Shown one piece after another: positions 62,797-64,000 of a DNA stretch of 64,000 nucleotides. The notes beneath the pieces are model-generated. The model saw only the letters and a program-made list of their open reading frames with translations, ran no database searches and was not told where the DNA came from. This DNA comes from Muribaculaceae bacterium (lineage in GTDB: Bacteria > Bacteroidota > Bacteroidia > Bacteroidales > Muribaculaceae), in the NCBI GenBank assembly GCA_017557425.1, contig JAFYYU010000012.1, forward strand, positions 62,001 to 126,000, in the 5' to 3' direction. Numbering within the stretch: the stretch's first letter is position 1; each line of letters begins with the position of its first letter. The translations under genes were made by a program, and so were the position numbers.

Positions 62797-62836
62797 CTTG
62801 GACAACACTTGATTGAAAGCGTTGTCCAAGTCTTTT
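62797..62836. terminator. Bidirectional terminator between TPR gene and lpxA
   Basis: CTTGGACAAC and GTTGTCCAAG form a perfect 10-base stem round a 14-base loop. On the plus strand TCTTTTAAT follows, and on the minus strand a run of eight T's, so both convergent transcripts can end here. Confidence 0.88.
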
Positions 62837-62850
62837 AATATCGTTGGATG

Positions 62851-63624
62851 TTACGGCTTGCGCACGATGCCGCGCTTGCTGGCGCGCACAAAGTCGATGA
62901 TGATGTCACGCTCGGGACTGGCGGGCAGTTGGGCAGCCAGTTCGAGAGACTGCGTAATGTTCAGACCCGAATCATAGATGGTGCGATAAACGTCGGAGAT
63001 GGCGTCGATCTGCTCGCTGGTGTAGCCGCGGCGGTGCAAGCCCACCCTGTTGACTCCCTCATAGGCGATGGGGTAGCGGGCGGCCATGCAATAGGGAGGG
63101 ATGTCCTTGTTGACCAGGGCGCCGCCCTGAATCATCACATGGCATCCGATGTGGGTGAACTGGTGAATGAGGGCGCCACCGGCGATAATGGCCCAGTCGG
63201 CAACCTCCACCTCTCCTGCCAGCTGGACGGCATTGGACATGATGACATGGTTGCCCACCACGCAATCGTGCGCTACATGGCTGTAGGCCATGATCAGGCA
63301 GTTATTGCCCACAACGGTCTTTCCTCGGGAAGCTGTGCCGCGATGAATGGTGGCAAACTCGCGGATGACCGTGTTGTCGCCGATGATGGCAACGGTGTCT
63401 TCTCCTTGGAATTTAAGATCCTGAGGGATGTCGCCCACAACAGCATTGGCGTGGATGTGGCAGTTCTTGCCGATGCGCGCACCGCTGCGCACAACAGCAC
63501 CGCTGTCGATGATGGTACCGTCCCCGATTTCCACATTGGCATCGATGGTCACAAAAGGACCGATTTTCACATTTTCCCCAATTTTAGCGTCAGGGTGGAC
63601 GACGGCAAACTGATGGATATCCAT
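62851..63624 (-). CDS. lpxA: UDP-N-acetylglucosamine acyltransferase
   Basis: A 257-residue LpxA, first enzyme of lipid A synthesis, which moves a 3-hydroxyacyl group from ACP to UDP-GlcNAc. It begins with IHQFAVVHPDAKIGENVKIG and consists of left-handed beta-helix hexapeptides, with the catalytic His region NCLIMAYSHVAHDCVVGNHV and the C-terminal helices (RGYTSEQIDAISDVYRTI). Length is normal. It is transcribed with the fabZ/lpxC gene to its right (34-base gap). Confidence 0.97.
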   Translation of the reverse strand: MDIHQFAVVHPDAKIGENVKIGPFVTIDANVEIGDGTIIDSGAVVRSGARIGKNCHIHANAVVGDIPQDLKFQGEDTVAIIGDNTVIREFATIHRGTASRGKTVVGNNCLIMAYSHVAHDCVVGNHVIMSNAVQLAGEVEVADWAIIAGGALIHQFTHIGCHVMIQGGALVNKDIPPYCMAARYPIAYEGVNRVGLHRRGYTSEQIDAISDVYRTIYDSGLNITQSLELAAQLPASPERDIIIDFVRASKRGIVRKP

Positions 63625-63658
63625 TATGGTTGTTTTTAGTCTATTATTGTTTTAGTCT

Positions 63659-64000
63659 TTAGTCGGGATTTTTGACAATCTGAGCCATGAACTCGGCTTC
63701 TGTCACGATCTTTTCGCCTACAAAGGCATACCCCTTCATCACGGCCGTACCGCGACGGATAGGAGTCATCAGCGACAAGTGGAAGATGAGCGTGTCGCCG
63801 GGAACGACCTTATGGCGGAACTTCACGTTGTCGATTTTCAGGAAGTAAGTCGAGTAGTTCTCGGGATCATCCACATTGCTTAATACCAGGATGCCGCCCA
63901 CTTGGGCCATCGCTTCGACTTGCAGCACGCCAGGCATGACGGGCTCATGGGGGAAGTGTCCCTGGAAGAATGGCTCGTTGGCTGTGACATTCTTGATGCC
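63659..64000 (-). CDS. FabZ-type dehydratase domain (C-terminal part of LpxC/FabZ)
   Basis: An open frame reaching the right edge, encoding 113 residues with the hot-dog dehydratase signature [20 protein letters not shown] (catalytic His) and a late end [19 protein letters not shown]. In Bacteroidales this domain is commonly the C-terminal part of one protein with LpxC; the position directly upstream of lpxA supports that, but the LpxC half lies outside the window. A separate FabZ cannot be ruled out. It dehydrates 3-hydroxyacyl-ACP. Confidence 0.9.
   Translation of the reverse strand, partial: GIKNVTANEPFFQGHFPHEPVMPGVLQVEAMAQVGGILVLSNVDDPENYSTYFLKIDNVKFRHKVVPGDTLIFHLSLMTPIRRGTAVMKGYAFVGEKIVTEAEFMAQIVKNPD

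Noticed and set aside
62848-63639. Plus-strand frame of 263 codons
   Set aside because: It is antisense to lpxA and contains no protein family pattern except mirrored hexapeptides.

Overview
The window looks like a chromosomal segment of a Gram-negative Bacteroidales bacterium, plausibly Muribaculaceae or Prevotellaceae (inference). The reasons are: promoters of the Bacteroidetes TAnnTTTG (-7) type, a lipid A gene (lpxA) next to an LpxC/FabZ-type partner, a BspA-like leucine-rich repeat protein ending in dockerin-like repeats, a Bacteroidales-style MCE protein, and little Shine-Dalgarno signal before genes.

Positions 1 to about 44,090 are a large capsule or exopolysaccharide locus, read entirely on the + strand. 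Its first part (1-9,870) carries GT2 and GT4 glycosyltransferases, including an adjacent duplicated GT4 pair, and a glycerol-phosphate module: a TagD-like cytidylyltransferase and a TagB/TagF-like glycerophosphotransferase. Two patches (2,263-3,064 and 9,895-10,900) are graveyards of truncated or frameshifted genes: pieces of GT2 enzymes, the N-terminus of a Wzx flippase, and an unassigned minus-strand relic. From 10,914 to 25,120 come more glycosyltransferases, two acyltransferase-3 membrane proteins, a pyruvyl transferase, an EpsG-like polymerase and a PglC-like initiating phosphoglycosyltransferase. From 25,097 to 29,728 there are modification enzymes: GNAT, PLP desulfhydrase/deaminase-like, asparagine-synthase-like, and an ATP-grasp protein fused to a NeuD/PglD-like acyltransferase.

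From 29,744 to 42,000 sits the most unusual part: a small fatty-acid or polyketide-like module inside the capsule locus. It has one FabG-like reductase, four acyl carrier proteins (two with a Ser-Ser-Leu variant of the usual Asp-Ser-Leu site), an AMP-forming ligase, two KASIII-like enzymes with intact Cys-His-Asn residues, an FkbH-like HAD protein, two ATP-grasp proteins counting the fusion, an MBL hydrolase, a VOC protein, a DegT/PglE-like aminotransferase and a stand-alone NeuD paralogue of the fused one. I infer that it makes an unusual ACP-bound acyl group (FkbH homologues load glyceryl units) that is moved onto an amino sugar or the polymer. The two variant ACPs each follow a TAnnTTTG box and share a 12-base element in opposite orientations, so two co-regulated sub-operons are plausible.

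From 43,031 onward the content becomes chromosomal: an EEP-family phosphatase, a beta-helix lipoprotein, the 1,023-residue LRR protein, a GHL10 lipoprotein, then (minus) MarC, ComEC and AroE, then (plus) an MCE-domain protein and DnaA, then (minus) a DnaQ-like exonuclease, then (plus) GyrA and two paralogous TPR proteins, and finally (minus) LpxA and the FabZ end of an LpxC/FabZ-type protein cut by the window edge. Strong hairpin terminators separate several of these. I saw no rRNA, tRNA, CRISPR array, intact insertion sequence or convincing replication origin.
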